NCBI GenBank assembly: GCA_016871515.1
Contig: VHDE01000020.1
Span: 1-59,956, forward strand
Length of the DNA stretch: 59,956 nt
Direction of reading: 5' to 3'
From: Verrucomicrobiota bacterium
GTDB taxonomy: Bacteria; Verrucomicrobiota; Verrucomicrobiia; Limisphaerales; SIBE01
Shown: positions 26,712 through 35,238 of the stretch, piece after piece
Layout: the number at the start of each line of letters is the position of its first letter
Numbering within the stretch: the stretch's first letter is position 1
Position numbers and translations under genes: made by a program
Notes under the pieces: model-generated
What the model saw: the letters and a program-made list of their open reading frames with translations, nothing else
Told to the model about the DNA's origin: nothing
The model's database searches: none

Positions 26712-28022
26712 ATGGTCCACGAATTCTTCTGCGAGGCGCGACACCGCGTTGCCTTCGCGCTTAGCACCAAAGACCGTGTTGCCCTAACAAGGGAGATGCT
26801 GCCACCTTTCTTGGAAGAAGGCGCTTACGATCTGTTTTTGCTGGATGGCAGTGCAACAGAGGAAGGGCAGCGCTTTCCATTTGAACTGCAGGCCAAGTCT
26901 CAGCGAGTGCGCGAAATTCATACTGGAGTTTACGGAGGTCCGGACGTGGCGATCGTTCGTGCGTTGAGTCGCATGCTCGAAGCGGGCTATGAGTACTGTG
27001 GGCTTATTGAGAATGACGTAAAGCTGAAGTCGGGTTGGTTTGCGAACCTCACGGCCCTGCTGGATCGAGGCCAGGTCGAAGGGCTGCGCGTGGGGGCTGT
27101 TGGCTCTCGCACTTATCGAAGCCGTGTCCTGATTTCTCGCGATGACTTTGCGATTATGCTGAATCTAGGGGCAGGGATGATTCTGCTTCACCGAGACGCA
27201 GCCCGGATTATCCTTAATGGTTATCGCACCGCCAACTGGTACGAAGTCTATTTTGCGGCCCTTCATGGAGCTGGCGTTTCGCTGAACGACCAATGCGGCC
27301 GCCGGACCTCGCTAGACCTAATGAATATGGTTCGGACGGCCGACTGGTGGTTTGACGCGCTGTTATTGCTGAATGGCTACTGCTCATTAGCCCCCGCTCC
27401 CACGATGGCCGAGAACATCGATCCTCAAGCGCGATCCATGTTTGGCGGCGATTACGTCCAGTCGCGCTTCAAAATTACCGACCAGGATGACCAGCGGTTC
27501 TGCCAGTTCGTGCAAAAGCAAGACGCTCTAGCCGCCAGCGATAGCAAAGGCGATTGGTTGGCCCGCTCGAAGCTCTTCCTCACGCACAGCCAGATCGGAA
27601 GATGGTTCGTTTTTCCGCATCAAGCGCTCACCTTGGGCGGTTGCGAATTGACGGGTCCTTGGGCAATGAAATGGCTGCAAACCTGGGGACCCTTCTCGTT
27701 TTGCGCTCAATCAGGTGAATCGACGTTGAAATTGAAATGCGCCGGAGATTCTTGTGCGATTGGTGTGATATTTGGTCCGAATGCTGGGGTTGTTGAGGCG
27801 CGTGCGAACGATACGGTTATCGCACAAGCTGATCTTCGACGGGAGACGGAAGAAATCGCCTTAGTTCAACTTCAGATGCCGTATTTTGATGAGTGGCAGA
27901 TTGACGTTCGGCCCACCAGTCAAGGGATCTTTCAGTGGACAGGAGTGTCATACCGGGACGCGCAGCCATGGTTTTCGGCCAAGACCGGTTTCGATTTCTC
28001 CGTCCTAAAGAAGTATGTGTAA
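26712..28022 (+). CDS. Glycosyltransferase-like (GT-A) protein with unique C-terminal domain
   Basis: 436 residues. The first ~250 residues look like a GT-A fold: VAFALSTKDRVALTREMLPPF at the start, DLFLLDGSATEEG, a run-up to GLIENDVKLKSGWF that sits where the metal-binding DxD is expected (END/DVK), and NLGAGMILLHRDAA. The last ~150 residues form an unassigned, probably beta-rich domain. No signal peptide. It lies 43 bp after the nucleotide-sugar protein gene and is probably cotranscribed. Start codon uncertain; no clear ribosome site before ATG 26712. Confidence 0.6.
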   Translation: MVHEFFCEARHRVAFALSTKDRVALTREMLPPFLEEGAYDLFLLDGSATEEGQRFPFELQAKSQRVREIHTGVYGGPDVAIVRALSRMLEAGYEYCGLIENDVKLKSGWFANLTALLDRGQVEGLRVGAVGSRTYRSRVLISRDDFAIMLNLGAGMILLHRDAARIILNGYRTANWYEVYFAALHGAGVSLNDQCGRRTSLDLMNMVRTADWWFDALLLLNGYCSLAPAPTMAENIDPQARSMFGGDYVQSRFKITDQDDQRFCQFVQKQDALAASDSKGDWLARSKLFLTHSQIGRWFVFPHQALTLGGCELTGPWAMKWLQTWGPFSFCAQSGESTLKLKCAGDSCAIGVIFGPNAGVVEARANDTVIAQADLRRETEEIALVQLQMPYFDEWQIDVRPTSQGIFQWTGVSYRDAQPWFSAKTGFDFSVLKKYV

Positions 28023-28030
28023 GAATTCAT

Positions 28031-28066
28031 AAGTTCGTAAGTTCGACAAAGTTCGACGTAAGTTCG
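28031..28066. repeat. Four AAGTTCG units in 36 bp
   Basis: AAGTTCG occurs at 28031, 28039, 28049 and 28060 (spacings 8, 10 and 11 bp), between two GAATTC-containing ends, about 65 bp upstream of a small membrane-protein gene. It could be a binding-site array or simple repeat expansion. Confidence 0.6.
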
Positions 28067-28131
28067 TAAGAATTCCTTGACAGGCTCCGTAACGAAGCGT
28101 AATGGAGCGATAATACGGGTTCAGGTGAGCG

Positions 28132-28470
28132 ATGAATATACCGGCCGAAATTGTGCAGATTCAAGAGTTCGTCTGGAATCAGATTCAGGATGCTATCCAG
28201 AGAGAGCGGACGTTCTCAGCTCTTATGTCGCTCTTGATCGACCTGACGCGTGGCGTCTGGCTTCCGCTTTTAGTCTCCCTGTTCTTGATCGCCCTCGCCG
28301 TATTTTTCTATCAGCCTCGCATTCCACGCGGGGCCCTGTGGGTGCCAGCTTTTGGAATTTTTGGCGGCACTCCTAAATTCTACACGCATTCACGCCCGGC
28401 GAGCGTTTTCGGCCTCCTTTTGAAAACGCGTCATCGTGCTGCAAACCGGCGGCGGGCCAAGTCTCAGTAG
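28132..28470 (+). CDS. Small single-pass membrane protein, unknown
   Basis: 112 residues from ATG 28132, supported by an AGGTGA ribosome site at good spacing. One strong transmembrane segment (GVWLPLLVSLFLIALAVFFY) follows an amphipathic N-terminal region; the C-terminal tail is basic (KTRHRAANRRRAKSQ). No family recognised. It ends 14 bp before the convergent plsC gene. It may belong to the preceding glycosyltransferase unit. Confidence 0.5.
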   Translation: MNIPAEIVQIQEFVWNQIQDAIQRERTFSALMSLLIDLTRGVWLPLLVSLFLIALAVFFYQPRIPRGALWVPAFGIFGGTPKFYTHSRPASVFGLLLKTRHRAANRRRAKSQ

Positions 28471-28484
28471 TTCAAGTTTAGGCG

Positions 28485-29138
28485 TCAGGGAAACGCTTCT
28501 TTGTCTTCGTGGGCTTCCAGCGCTGCAATGGCCGCCATCATTTCATCCGTAACCTGCTGATAGATCTCCTTTAGACGCGCTTTCGAACATGTCGCAGCCT
28601 CGGCCCGAAGTTCGAAAAACATCAACGGTTTTCCATACTTGACGGCAACGGAAAGTGGCTTTGGGACAAGACGCTCGCGTCCGTAGGCCTCGAACGTGCC
28701 AAAGACTCGCACAGGCACGACCGGAGCGGAAGACTTCACAACCACCAAGCCAATGCCCGAACGCGCTGTTTGCAACTGTCCATTCCGTGTCCGCGTCCCT
28801 TCTGGGAATAAAATAATCGCGTTGCCCTCGTGCAGCCGGTCGAGAATCACGCGCAGCCCGGACGCGCTGCCGCGGTCGCGATCGACCGGAACCGTGCGCC
28901 AAGAGCGCAGCAAAGAACCCATAACGGGAAACCGGAAAAGCGACTCGCGCGCCAGAAAGTTGATAGGTCGCGATACGCCGCAACCGGCCAGAGGTGGGTC
29001 GAGATAACTCGCATGATTGGCGGCCAGGATGACAGGCCCGCGCGTGGGGACACGCTCTGCGTTAAAATACCGCGCCCGAAAATACGTTGCGAAGACGAAA
29101 CGAAACGTGAGCCAGCCCAAAAGGTAACTGGTATTCAT
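28485..29138 (-). CDS. plsC: 1-acyl-sn-glycerol-3-phosphate acyltransferase
   Basis: 217 residues of the PlsC/LPLAT family, which makes phosphatidic acid at the cytoplasmic membrane. The catalytic NHASYLD motif (His42, Asp47) and the substrate-binding FPEGTRTRNG (Glu110) are intact, and an N-terminal hydrophobic region (LLGWLTFRFVFATYF) fits membrane association. Its ATG overlaps the cmk stop (ATGA). Last gene of tyrA-aroA-cmk-plsC. Confidence 0.92.
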   Translation of the reverse strand: MNTSYLLGWLTFRFVFATYFRARYFNAERVPTRGPVILAANHASYLDPPLAGCGVSRPINFLARESLFRFPVMGSLLRSWRTVPVDRDRGSASGLRVILDRLHEGNAIILFPEGTRTRNGQLQTARSGIGLVVVKSSAPVVPVRVFGTFEAYGRERLVPKPLSVAVKYGKPLMFFELRAEAATCSKARLKEIYQQVTDEMMAAIAALEAHEDKEAFP

Positions 29139-29785
29139 CGCGTTTCGGGAAGGCGCTTCTTGATTTCTTCGATGATCGTTCCGCTAGTCTCTGCCGCGGT
29201 CATCCGCGAGTTGTTAATGACGATTGCACCCAGCGGGATCATGAGTGGCGCCGTTGCGCGCTGGCTGTCACGCTGGTCTCGCGCAGCGAGGTTTTCTTGC
29301 ACGCCTTCCGCCGCGCGGCGTCTGGATCGTTCGTCAAGCGACGCATCCAAGTAAAATTTAAACTCCGTATCCGGAAAGACATTCGAACCGATATCGCGGC
29401 CCTCCATCACCAGATTCCCAAATCGAACACATTCCCTCTGCTTTTTCTTCATCCAGTCGCGCACTTGGGGAACCGCAGCAACGTGCGGCACTGCTGCGCT
29501 GGTTTCGGCTGTCCGGATTTCGCGCTCCGGAAAATATCCATCCACAAGGAGACGAATGCTGCCGCCCACACATTCCAGCGATGTCTTCCATCGGCGGCAA
29601 AGGGCAGCGACCGCTTTCGGATCATGAACGTCCACTTTCTTCTGGAGGCAGTGCCAGGCCAACGTTCGGTACATGGCGCCGGTGTCGGCATAGACAAAGT
29701 CAAACGCCTTGGCCACCAACTTGGCGTTGGTGCTCTTGCCGCTCGCGCTGGTCCCATCAATCGCAATGACAATCGATCGTTTCAT
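29135..29785 (-). CDS. cmk: Cytidylate kinase
   Basis: 216 residues from ATG 29785, which overlaps the aroA stop as ATGA; the longer frame to 29830 is not needed. P-loop GTSASGKST at residues 11-19, DTGAMYRTLAW (substrate region), VMEGRDIGSNVFPDTEFKFYLDAS and R-rich lid RSRRRAAE are all typical. It phosphorylates CMP/dCMP. The aroA-cmk neighbourhood is an ancient, widely conserved arrangement. Confidence 0.94.
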   Translation of the reverse strand: MKRSIVIAIDGTSASGKSTNAKLVAKAFDFVYADTGAMYRTLAWHCLQKKVDVHDPKAVAALCRRWKTSLECVGGSIRLLVDGYFPEREIRTAETSAAVPHVAAVPQVRDWMKKKQRECVRFGNLVMEGRDIGSNVFPDTEFKFYLDASLDERSRRRAAEGVQENLAARDQRDSQRATAPLMIPLGAIVINNSRMTAAETSGTIIEEIKKRLPETR

Positions 29786-31254
29786 TCGGCGAAGAGTTCG
29801 CCGACCTCCAGCGTCCGTCCAGTGGCGCAATCACGCAGTGTCGCGCCCAAGCCATGAGGGGGCGGCGCAGCCAATTTTTGAAAAAAATTCGGAAAAGTCT
29901 TCTTCACGCAGACGGGATTCTTGATCCGAATCCCGGGGACTTTCAATCCTAGAATCGCGAAGCACATCGCCATGCGATGGTCTTGATACGTTTCGATTTC
30001 GGCGCCATGCAACGACGATGGGAAAACCGTTAGCGTGTCCCTTTCCTCGATAACCTTCGCGCCGCATTTGGCCAGTTCCGTTCGCAAGGCGAGGATGCGC
30101 TCGCATTCCTGGAGGCGCAATCGGCCCAGATCAGCAAACCTGGTGGGCAGCGTGGCAAGCGGGGCCATGACAATTGCTGTCATGATGCTGTCGCCGAGAT
30201 CCGAGCGCCGAGAGAAGGTGCGCTGGTCTGACACTAAATTCCTGGCCGCGTCAGTCGCAGCATTCTGCATGTGCGATTCTTTCCAAGCCTCGGCGCGCTG
30301 CGCTCGCTGACGCTTTTGCTCCGGATCAATAGCGCTCCCTTCAAATTCGAAATTGGGGGAATTCAGAATCATTTTGAGAAAGTGAGTGTGAAATGACGCA
30401 TCAATCTGCCAACCGGAGCGCGGCCAGCGCAGGACCATCACGGTTGGCCGGATACTGATCGAACCATTACGACTCTCAGCGCCGGCTGCGCCTTCCTTCC
30501 ATTCCAATATTTCCCAGTGCGCGGCCGCCCAAAAGTAACTTCCGCTCGAAGCGTCCGCCTCGATTGGAAAAACCCCGCCGCATTTGGGAAATGCTTCAAT
30601 CATCTTGGACGTCATCGACACATACGGCGACTCTTCTTCATTCTCGCCTGCCATCTCGACATGCCAGCCGCCCCGCGTCGCAGCCAGGAGCAGTGCGGAA
30701 GCAAATTGTGAGCTCTCCGAGATGCTGACGCGGCACATTTTGCCGCTCGGTCCGGCCCCATGAATAATGGCGGGCAAGCGGTCGTTCGGCGAATCGATCT
30801 GGTAACCGAGCTGCCGCAAAGCCTCAAAGAGCGACTCTTGCGGACGTTCGTGCATGCGTTGCACACCATGCAAGCGATAGACGCCATTCCCGAGGCAAAC
30901 GAGCGCTGCCACAAAGCGTGCTGCCGTTCCGGCGTTGCCGACAAATAGTTCGAGAGGCTTTTCGCGCGTGCCTGATCTTGGAATTGCGCCGGCAAGACCA
31001 CGCACTCGAATGGTCCGGTTGCAAGCCTCCTCCGCGTCAGCTTCAACCTGAACGCCGAATCCGAGCGCTCGCAAGCAATCCACCATCACCTGCGTGTCTT
31101 CGCTCCAAAGAGCTCCTCGCAACGCCGTGTCACCCTCGGCCAAAGCAGCCAACACTAAGGCCCGATTCGTAATGCTTTTCGAGCCTGGAACCGTAATCTC
31201 AGCTCGGACGGGTCCGGGCAGTGGGCCAATTTCAATGACGTCGGGCAGAGGCAT
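29782..31254 (-). CDS. aroA: 3-phosphoshikimate 1-carboxyvinyltransferase (EPSP synthase) with an internal insertion
   Basis: 490 residues from ATG 31254; 11 bp after the tyrA stop. Shikimate-pathway step joining PEP and shikimate-3-phosphate. Motifs: TVPGSKSITNRA, VGNAGTAARF, SESSQFASALLL, EADASSGSYFWAAA, RDLGDSIMTA and TYQDHRMAMCFA. The family R-x-K-E-(S/T)-D-R site reads RLQECER. Between SSGSYF and DSIMTA there are about 120 residues versus roughly 75 in E. coli AroA. The extra part is charged and Arg/Gln-rich (EQKRQRAQRAEAWKESH). A 28-residue C-terminal tail also exceeds the usual length. Confidence 0.92.
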   Translation of the reverse strand: MPLPDVIEIGPLPGPVRAEITVPGSKSITNRALVLAALAEGDTALRGALWSEDTQVMVDCLRALGFGVQVEADAEEACNRTIRVRGLAGAIPRSGTREKPLELFVGNAGTAARFVAALVCLGNGVYRLHGVQRMHERPQESLFEALRQLGYQIDSPNDRLPAIIHGAGPSGKMCRVSISESSQFASALLLAATRGGWHVEMAGENEEESPYVSMTSKMIEAFPKCGGVFPIEADASSGSYFWAAAHWEILEWKEGAAGAESRNGSISIRPTVMVLRWPRSGWQIDASFHTHFLKMILNSPNFEFEGSAIDPEQKRQRAQRAEAWKESHMQNAATDAARNLVSDQRTFSRRSDLGDSIMTAIVMAPLATLPTRFADLGRLRLQECERILALRTELAKCGAKVIEERDTLTVFPSSLHGAEIETYQDHRMAMCFAILGLKVPGIRIKNPVCVKKTFPNFFQKLAAPPPHGLGATLRDCATGRTLEVGELFAE

Positions 31255-31265
31255 CGGCAGGGAAT

Positions 31266-32150
31266 TTACTCCGGTGAAGAAGAAGCTGTTTGGCTCTGCC
31301 ACTGGTCTCGCCGGTGTTTGGCAACTTTGAAAAATTCCTCGATGGATTTGGCGTCCCCTTTCTCCAGGGCCAATTGAAATTCCTGCAGGTCTTCGATGAA
31401 CACACCGAGAACACGCGCCAGATGTTTTCGATTCGCCAGAGCTATGTCCCGCCACATGTCGGGTGAGCCTGAGGCTATCCGCGTCGTGTCGCGAAATCCA
31501 TTGGCGCAAAGCCAGGCCTGCTCCTTGGGATGAGCGGGGCTCAAAACATAATTTGCCAATTCGGCGGCGACGATATGAGGCAAGTGGCTGGAACGGCTGA
31601 CGAACTCATCATGGACTTCTGCGCTCAAGCGAAGCGTGCGTCCCCCCACGGACGTCCAGAAATCCCCCACTTTCTGCAATGCCCTCGGAGTTGACCTGGC
31701 GGTCGGGGTAATCACACAAAGAGCGTTGCCAAACAAGTTGGCGCGGGCGGCGCTGACACCCATTTTTTCCGCGCCGGCCATTGGGTGACTGCCGAGAAAC
31801 TCGGCGCCGGCGCGAGCGACAATCGGTTCCAAATCGGCCACCAGAACGCCCTTCACACTGCCGACATCGGTGATAATTGCGCCGCGCTTCAGCGCGGGGA
31901 CCATCCTTTCGGCAAGCTCGCGCATCTGCGCGATGGGAGTGCAAAGAATAACCAGCTCTGCATCGGTCACGGCGGCGCAGAGATCACAACCCGCCTGATC
32001 AACCACTCCGAACTTCTCACATTCGGCAATGCTCGCAGCCCGGCGGACAAAACCTTCCACGCGCCGGGCGAGTCCACGTTGTTTGATCGCGAGGCCTAAC
32101 GAGCCGCCCATCAATCCAATGCCAACCAACGCGATTTTCTGCCATTGCAT
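31266..32150 (-). CDS. tyrA: Prephenate dehydrogenase
   Basis: 294 residues. NAD(P)-binding GIGLMGGSLG at residues 10-19, SHPMAGAEKMGVSAARANLF (catalytic His region), a helical C-terminal dimerisation domain with SRSSHLPHIVAAELANY, and GFRDTTRIASGSPDMWRDI. It converts prephenate to 4-hydroxyphenylpyruvate for tyrosine synthesis. First gene of the tyrA-aroA-cmk-plsC operon. Confidence 0.93.
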   Translation of the reverse strand: MQWQKIALVGIGLMGGSLGLAIKQRGLARRVEGFVRRAASIAECEKFGVVDQAGCDLCAAVTDAELVILCTPIAQMRELAERMVPALKRGAIITDVGSVKGVLVADLEPIVARAGAEFLGSHPMAGAEKMGVSAARANLFGNALCVITPTARSTPRALQKVGDFWTSVGGRTLRLSAEVHDEFVSRSSHLPHIVAAELANYVLSPAHPKEQAWLCANGFRDTTRIASGSPDMWRDIALANRKHLARVLGVFIEDLQEFQLALEKGDAKSIEEFFKVAKHRRDQWQSQTASSSPE

Positions 32151-32268
32151 GAATTGGATTTAAGCGAGGGTAGCGGATGGGGGCAAGGGTGAAGCTGCCT
32201 ATTCCATGAGCCTCGACTTCTTTGGGACACGCATTGGGACCATGAACCTGGTGCATAAGGCCCCTCTC

Positions 32269-32327
32269 CAGGCCCTCTCCCTAACCCTCGCCCCATCCGA
32301 TGGGGCGAGGGTTAGGGAGAGGGCCTG
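32269..32327. repeat. Perfect 29-bp-arm palindrome, CCCTCTCCCTAACCCT family
   Basis: Arms 32269-32297 and 32299-32327 are perfect complements around a single central base (CCCCATC-C-GATGGGG). It overlaps the last five codons and the stop of the CbiX-like gene, whose TAA (32312-32314 on the plus strand) lies in the right arm. It separates that gene from tyrA. Related inverted pieces are at 36131-36273. Confidence 0.93.
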
Positions 32328-33226
32328 CTTTTTGCCTTCGCCAGCAGCAGTTCACAAGGAGGTTTATGGAGGGATGGGACGCTGGCCATTTGCCGCACAC
32401 GTTCCACAATAACATCGGGCAGGTGCGCCTCGTTGCCGACGCTGGGCGCGTACCAAAGCAGTTTGCCTTGTCGTTCAGTCGGATTACGCCAGGTGGGCTG
32501 CGTGTTCTTGAGACGCTCGCGGACGAGGTGCTCCGGTTCGCCAAGCATTACTGGAATATCTTCGTACGAATGAAGTCCATCACTGATAAAGAATGGGACC
32601 ATCACTAAGTTGCGTGTTTGTGCCATCGCATAGCAATCGGTGATGCGAGGTTCTTCTTCCATGAAAACAGCGTGGACCTCGGCATAGAGATTCTGCGGCC
32701 GGATCAATTCAACCTGGCGTTCGATCGCTTTGCGGGAATTCTCGTTATTGCCAGTGCCATGCCCCGCGATGAAGAGCGCGGTATCTTTCGGCTTAGGCAC
32801 GCGCGGGAAAGGATGCTTTTCCACTACCTCGCGCGCGCGCGCCAAAATCACATTCGTCATGCTTTCATGCGTGCCGACCGGGCCACAGTAATACAAAGTT
32901 TGATTTCCACGCTCCTGCACGCGTGGGAAGTTCTTTTCGCCGACCTTGCAAAAGCCCAACTCGCGCGGAATAACTTCCTCGGTGAAGTAGCCTTCGCTGA
33001 TAAAGAGCGGAACGATAAAAACACGCGGCGCGAACGCCCCTCGAAGAACCGCGGCGACGCTTGGTTCTTGCTTCCAGAAGCCTTCCAGGACCTGGCCAAA
33101 AATCCCACGCCGCCGGAGTTCATCTGCGTGTTGATACGTCGGCGCCGCCGAATCAGCGTTCAGAGTCGATCCATGGCCGATCAACACCAGCGCAGCATCT
33201 GTGAAATCGTGCTGTCCCACAACCAA
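32312..33226 (-). CDS. CbiX/SirB-type sirohydrochlorin chelatase (two-domain)
   Basis: 304 residues with two CbiX-like halves: LIGHGSTLN with IVPLFISEGYF in the first, FIAGHGTGNNEN with MVPFFISDGLHSYEDIP in the second. These chelatases insert Co or Fe into sirohydrochlorin. The His of each GHG motif is present. No cobalamin or siroheme gene is nearby, so the metal and pathway are open. The C-terminal residues SRPSP and the stop codon are encoded by the palindromic repeat, so the natural end may have been altered by repeat insertion. Confidence 0.8.
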   Translation of the reverse strand: MVVGQHDFTDAALVLIGHGSTLNADSAAPTYQHADELRRRGIFGQVLEGFWKQEPSVAAVLRGAFAPRVFIVPLFISEGYFTEEVIPRELGFCKVGEKNFPRVQERGNQTLYYCGPVGTHESMTNVILARAREVVEKHPFPRVPKPKDTALFIAGHGTGNNENSRKAIERQVELIRPQNLYAEVHAVFMEEEPRITDCYAMAQTRNLVMVPFFISDGLHSYEDIPVMLGEPEHLVRERLKNTQPTWRNPTERQGKLLWYAPSVGNEAHLPDVIVERVRQMASVPSLHKPPCELLLAKAKSRPSP

Positions 33227-33427
33227 TGCATAGCTGACGTTTCAACATGCCGCAAGGGCGGTTTTGGGCGGTTTGGCCGAGGTTGCAATAGTTGCAATAA
33301 TATTGAACTACGCACGATGAATCGCTAATCATGACCGTCGCGAAAGCCGTCTGGCCGTTCGTAATGCTGTGGCGAATGTTTGGCGGGACGGGTTGCCAGT
33401 TACAGCGTCACACCGAAATCCTTTATC

Positions 33428-34873
33428 GTGCACTCGAAGATAGCCGCCAGAGCCGGCCATCGCGGGGGACTCCTGCGGTCTGCGCTATGGCTTCTGCTCG
33501 CCGCTACGACTTGTGCCGAAGCCCTCACCGAAAGTTCTCCGGCCGCAACATCCGCGGGTCGCCCGGTTCTAATCAAATATCGAGTTACTGGCGCCGAGGA
33601 TGCCAAGAGTGTCGAAGTTCAAGCTGTGGCGCCATTGCCGCAAGACTTCCCCATTGTGACGGGGATTTTGCTCGGGCTCACAGCGGGCCTGGTTGGTTGG
33701 GCACTCCTCTTACACAAGCGCGTTCGTGAAAAAGCCGGATGGATTCAGCAACGGCTGAAACGCGAGGCAGCTCTGGAGGAACGCTATCAAGAGCTTTTCG
33801 AGAACGCGAGCGACATGGTGTACACTCATGACCTCAAAGGCAATTATACGACCGTCAATAAGGCCGCCGAACGCATCCTTGGATACACACGCGAGGAATT
33901 ATTGAACGTCAATAGTTTCGGCCTCATTTCAATGGCCGCCCAATCGGCGTGCACGGCCCTATGCCTGGAGGGCGAACGCATCCGCTTGGAAACTCAATTG
34001 CGGCACGCCCAAAAGCTCGAGGCAGTCGGCCAGTTGGCCGCCGGCGTCGCTCATGATTTCAACAACATCATGACCATCATTCACGGTCATGCCGCCCTGC
34101 TGTCGGCCGTCCCGAGCACGGATCCACAAATGGAGGAATCTCTCAAAGAAATTGCCATGGCGGCGGACCGCGCCGCCAACCTGACCAGTCAGTTGCTGGC
34201 TTTCAGCCGCAAACAAATCATGCAGCCGTGGCCGCTCAATCTCAACCAGGTGATTCGTAACACGGCAAAAATGCTCCGGCGTTTGCTTGGCGAAGATTTA
34301 AGCCTGATCTGCAGTTATCGGCCTTCCCTGCCTTCGATCCACGCCGATGCCAGCATGATGGAACAGGTTCTGGTGAATCTTGCGGTAAACGCGCGCGACG
34401 CGATGACCAAAGGCGGGACGCTCACTATCAGCACCTCGCTTGAAACGATCGAGTCCGCGACCGCAGGACTCTATGCGGAGGGCCGAGTGGGACAATTTGT
34501 CTGCCTTCGAGTTGCAGACACCGGATGCGGAATGGACCACGACACGCTGGGCAAGATCTTCGAGCCGTTCTTTACCACGAAAGAGGTCGGAAAAGGAACT
34601 GGGCTCGGTTTGTCGATGGTCTATGGGATCGTAAAGCAACATCAAGCCTGGATCGAAGTAACCAGTCAGCCGGACCAAGGAACTGTCTTCGAGTTGTTCT
34701 TCCCAGTCGTCGAGCAACACGATGCTCCAGCGTCACAGCCGCCGCCTTTGGATTATCGCCTTGAAGCGCCAAATGCGAAATCGCGACCAGCTGATTCGAG
34801 AACAGTCCGAACACGAGACAACCCTGCCTCTCGGTGGCCGACAGCGGCTGTGGAATGGACGCCGCAATTTTAA
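33428..34873 (+). CDS. Membrane sensor histidine kinase (PAS-HisKA-HATPase), decayed C-terminal end
   Basis: About 481 residues from GTG 33428, which begins a signal-like sequence ([18 protein letters not shown]); the frame extends to TTG 33380. One transmembrane helix ([19 protein letters not shown]) is followed by a PAS domain ([21 protein letters not shown]) that seems shortened after [10 protein letters not shown]. HisKA carries the H-box [10 protein letters not shown]; HATPase has [24 protein letters not shown] and GKGTGLGLS. After FELFFPV the frame becomes low-quality sequence instead of the receiver domain expected in this hybrid class. A separate HATPase fragment follows at 34810. Confidence 0.7.
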   Translation: MHSKIAARAGHRGGLLRSALWLLLAATTCAEALTESSPAATSAGRPVLIKYRVTGAEDAKSVEVQAVAPLPQDFPIVTGILLGLTAGLVGWALLLHKRVREKAGWIQQRLKREAALEERYQELFENASDMVYTHDLKGNYTTVNKAAERILGYTREELLNVNSFGLISMAAQSACTALCLEGERIRLETQLRHAQKLEAVGQLAAGVAHDFNNIMTIIHGHAALLSAVPSTDPQMEESLKEIAMAADRAANLTSQLLAFSRKQIMQPWPLNLNQVIRNTAKMLRRLLGEDLSLICSYRPSLPSIHADASMMEQVLVNLAVNARDAMTKGGTLTISTSLETIESATAGLYAEGRVGQFVCLRVADTGCGMDHDTLGKIFEPFFTTKEVGKGTGLGLSMVYGIVKQHQAWIEVTSQPDQGTVFELFFPVVEQHDAPASQPPPLDYRLEAPNAKSRPADSRTVRTRDNPASRWPTAAVEWTPQF

Positions 34874-35091
34874 CCCGTATTTTCGAACCGTTCTTTACCA
34901 CCAAACACGTCGGCAAAGGAACGGGTCTCGGCCTTGCCACCGTTTATGGCAATGTCAAACAACACCAAGGCTGCATCGAAGTGTCGAGCGAAGCCGGGCA
35001 GGGAACCGCTTTCAAAATCTACTTTCCGACGGAGCCGAACCTTGCGGACGCAACCTCGGGAATTGAAGCGGGTGCTCCGGACATTTGCTAG
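34810..35091 (+). pseudogene. Fragment of a second histidine-kinase HATPase domain
   Basis: In a different frame from the kinase just upstream, about 90 codons read as [50 protein letters not shown] and [11 protein letters not shown], then stop at 35091. This duplicates the G1-F-G2 part of the upstream HATPase but with different sequence (KQHQG versus KQHQA), so it comes from a related, not identical, kinase. No start, H-box or N-box precedes it. It looks like a recombination scar. Confidence 0.7.
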
Positions 35092-35146
35092 ATCGAGACA
35101 TACGACATTGGTACCTTTCGCCTTTAGATTGAACAAGGCAGTTTAA

Positions 35147-35163
35147 GGCAGGTTCGCCCTGCC
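35147..35163. repeat. GGCAGG-TTCGC-CCTGCC hairpin (copy 2)
   Basis: Identical 17-mer to 18108-18124. It lies between the kinase fragment and the convergent livF gene. Confidence 0.75.
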
Positions 35164-35238
35164 AATCGCAGACTGTGCCAATGTTGTGTGCTTTGATTTA
35201 GATCGGAAAACCATCCAAGCCGCAGGTCCGGTGGACGG

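Noticed and set aside
28031..28066. Possible CRISPR-like array
   Set aside because: Units are only 7 bp with irregular 1-4 bp spacers and there are no cas genes.
28077..28376. 99-residue frame overlapping the small membrane protein
   Set aside because: The alternative frame from 28132 has a ribosome site and a proper transmembrane segment; this one does not.
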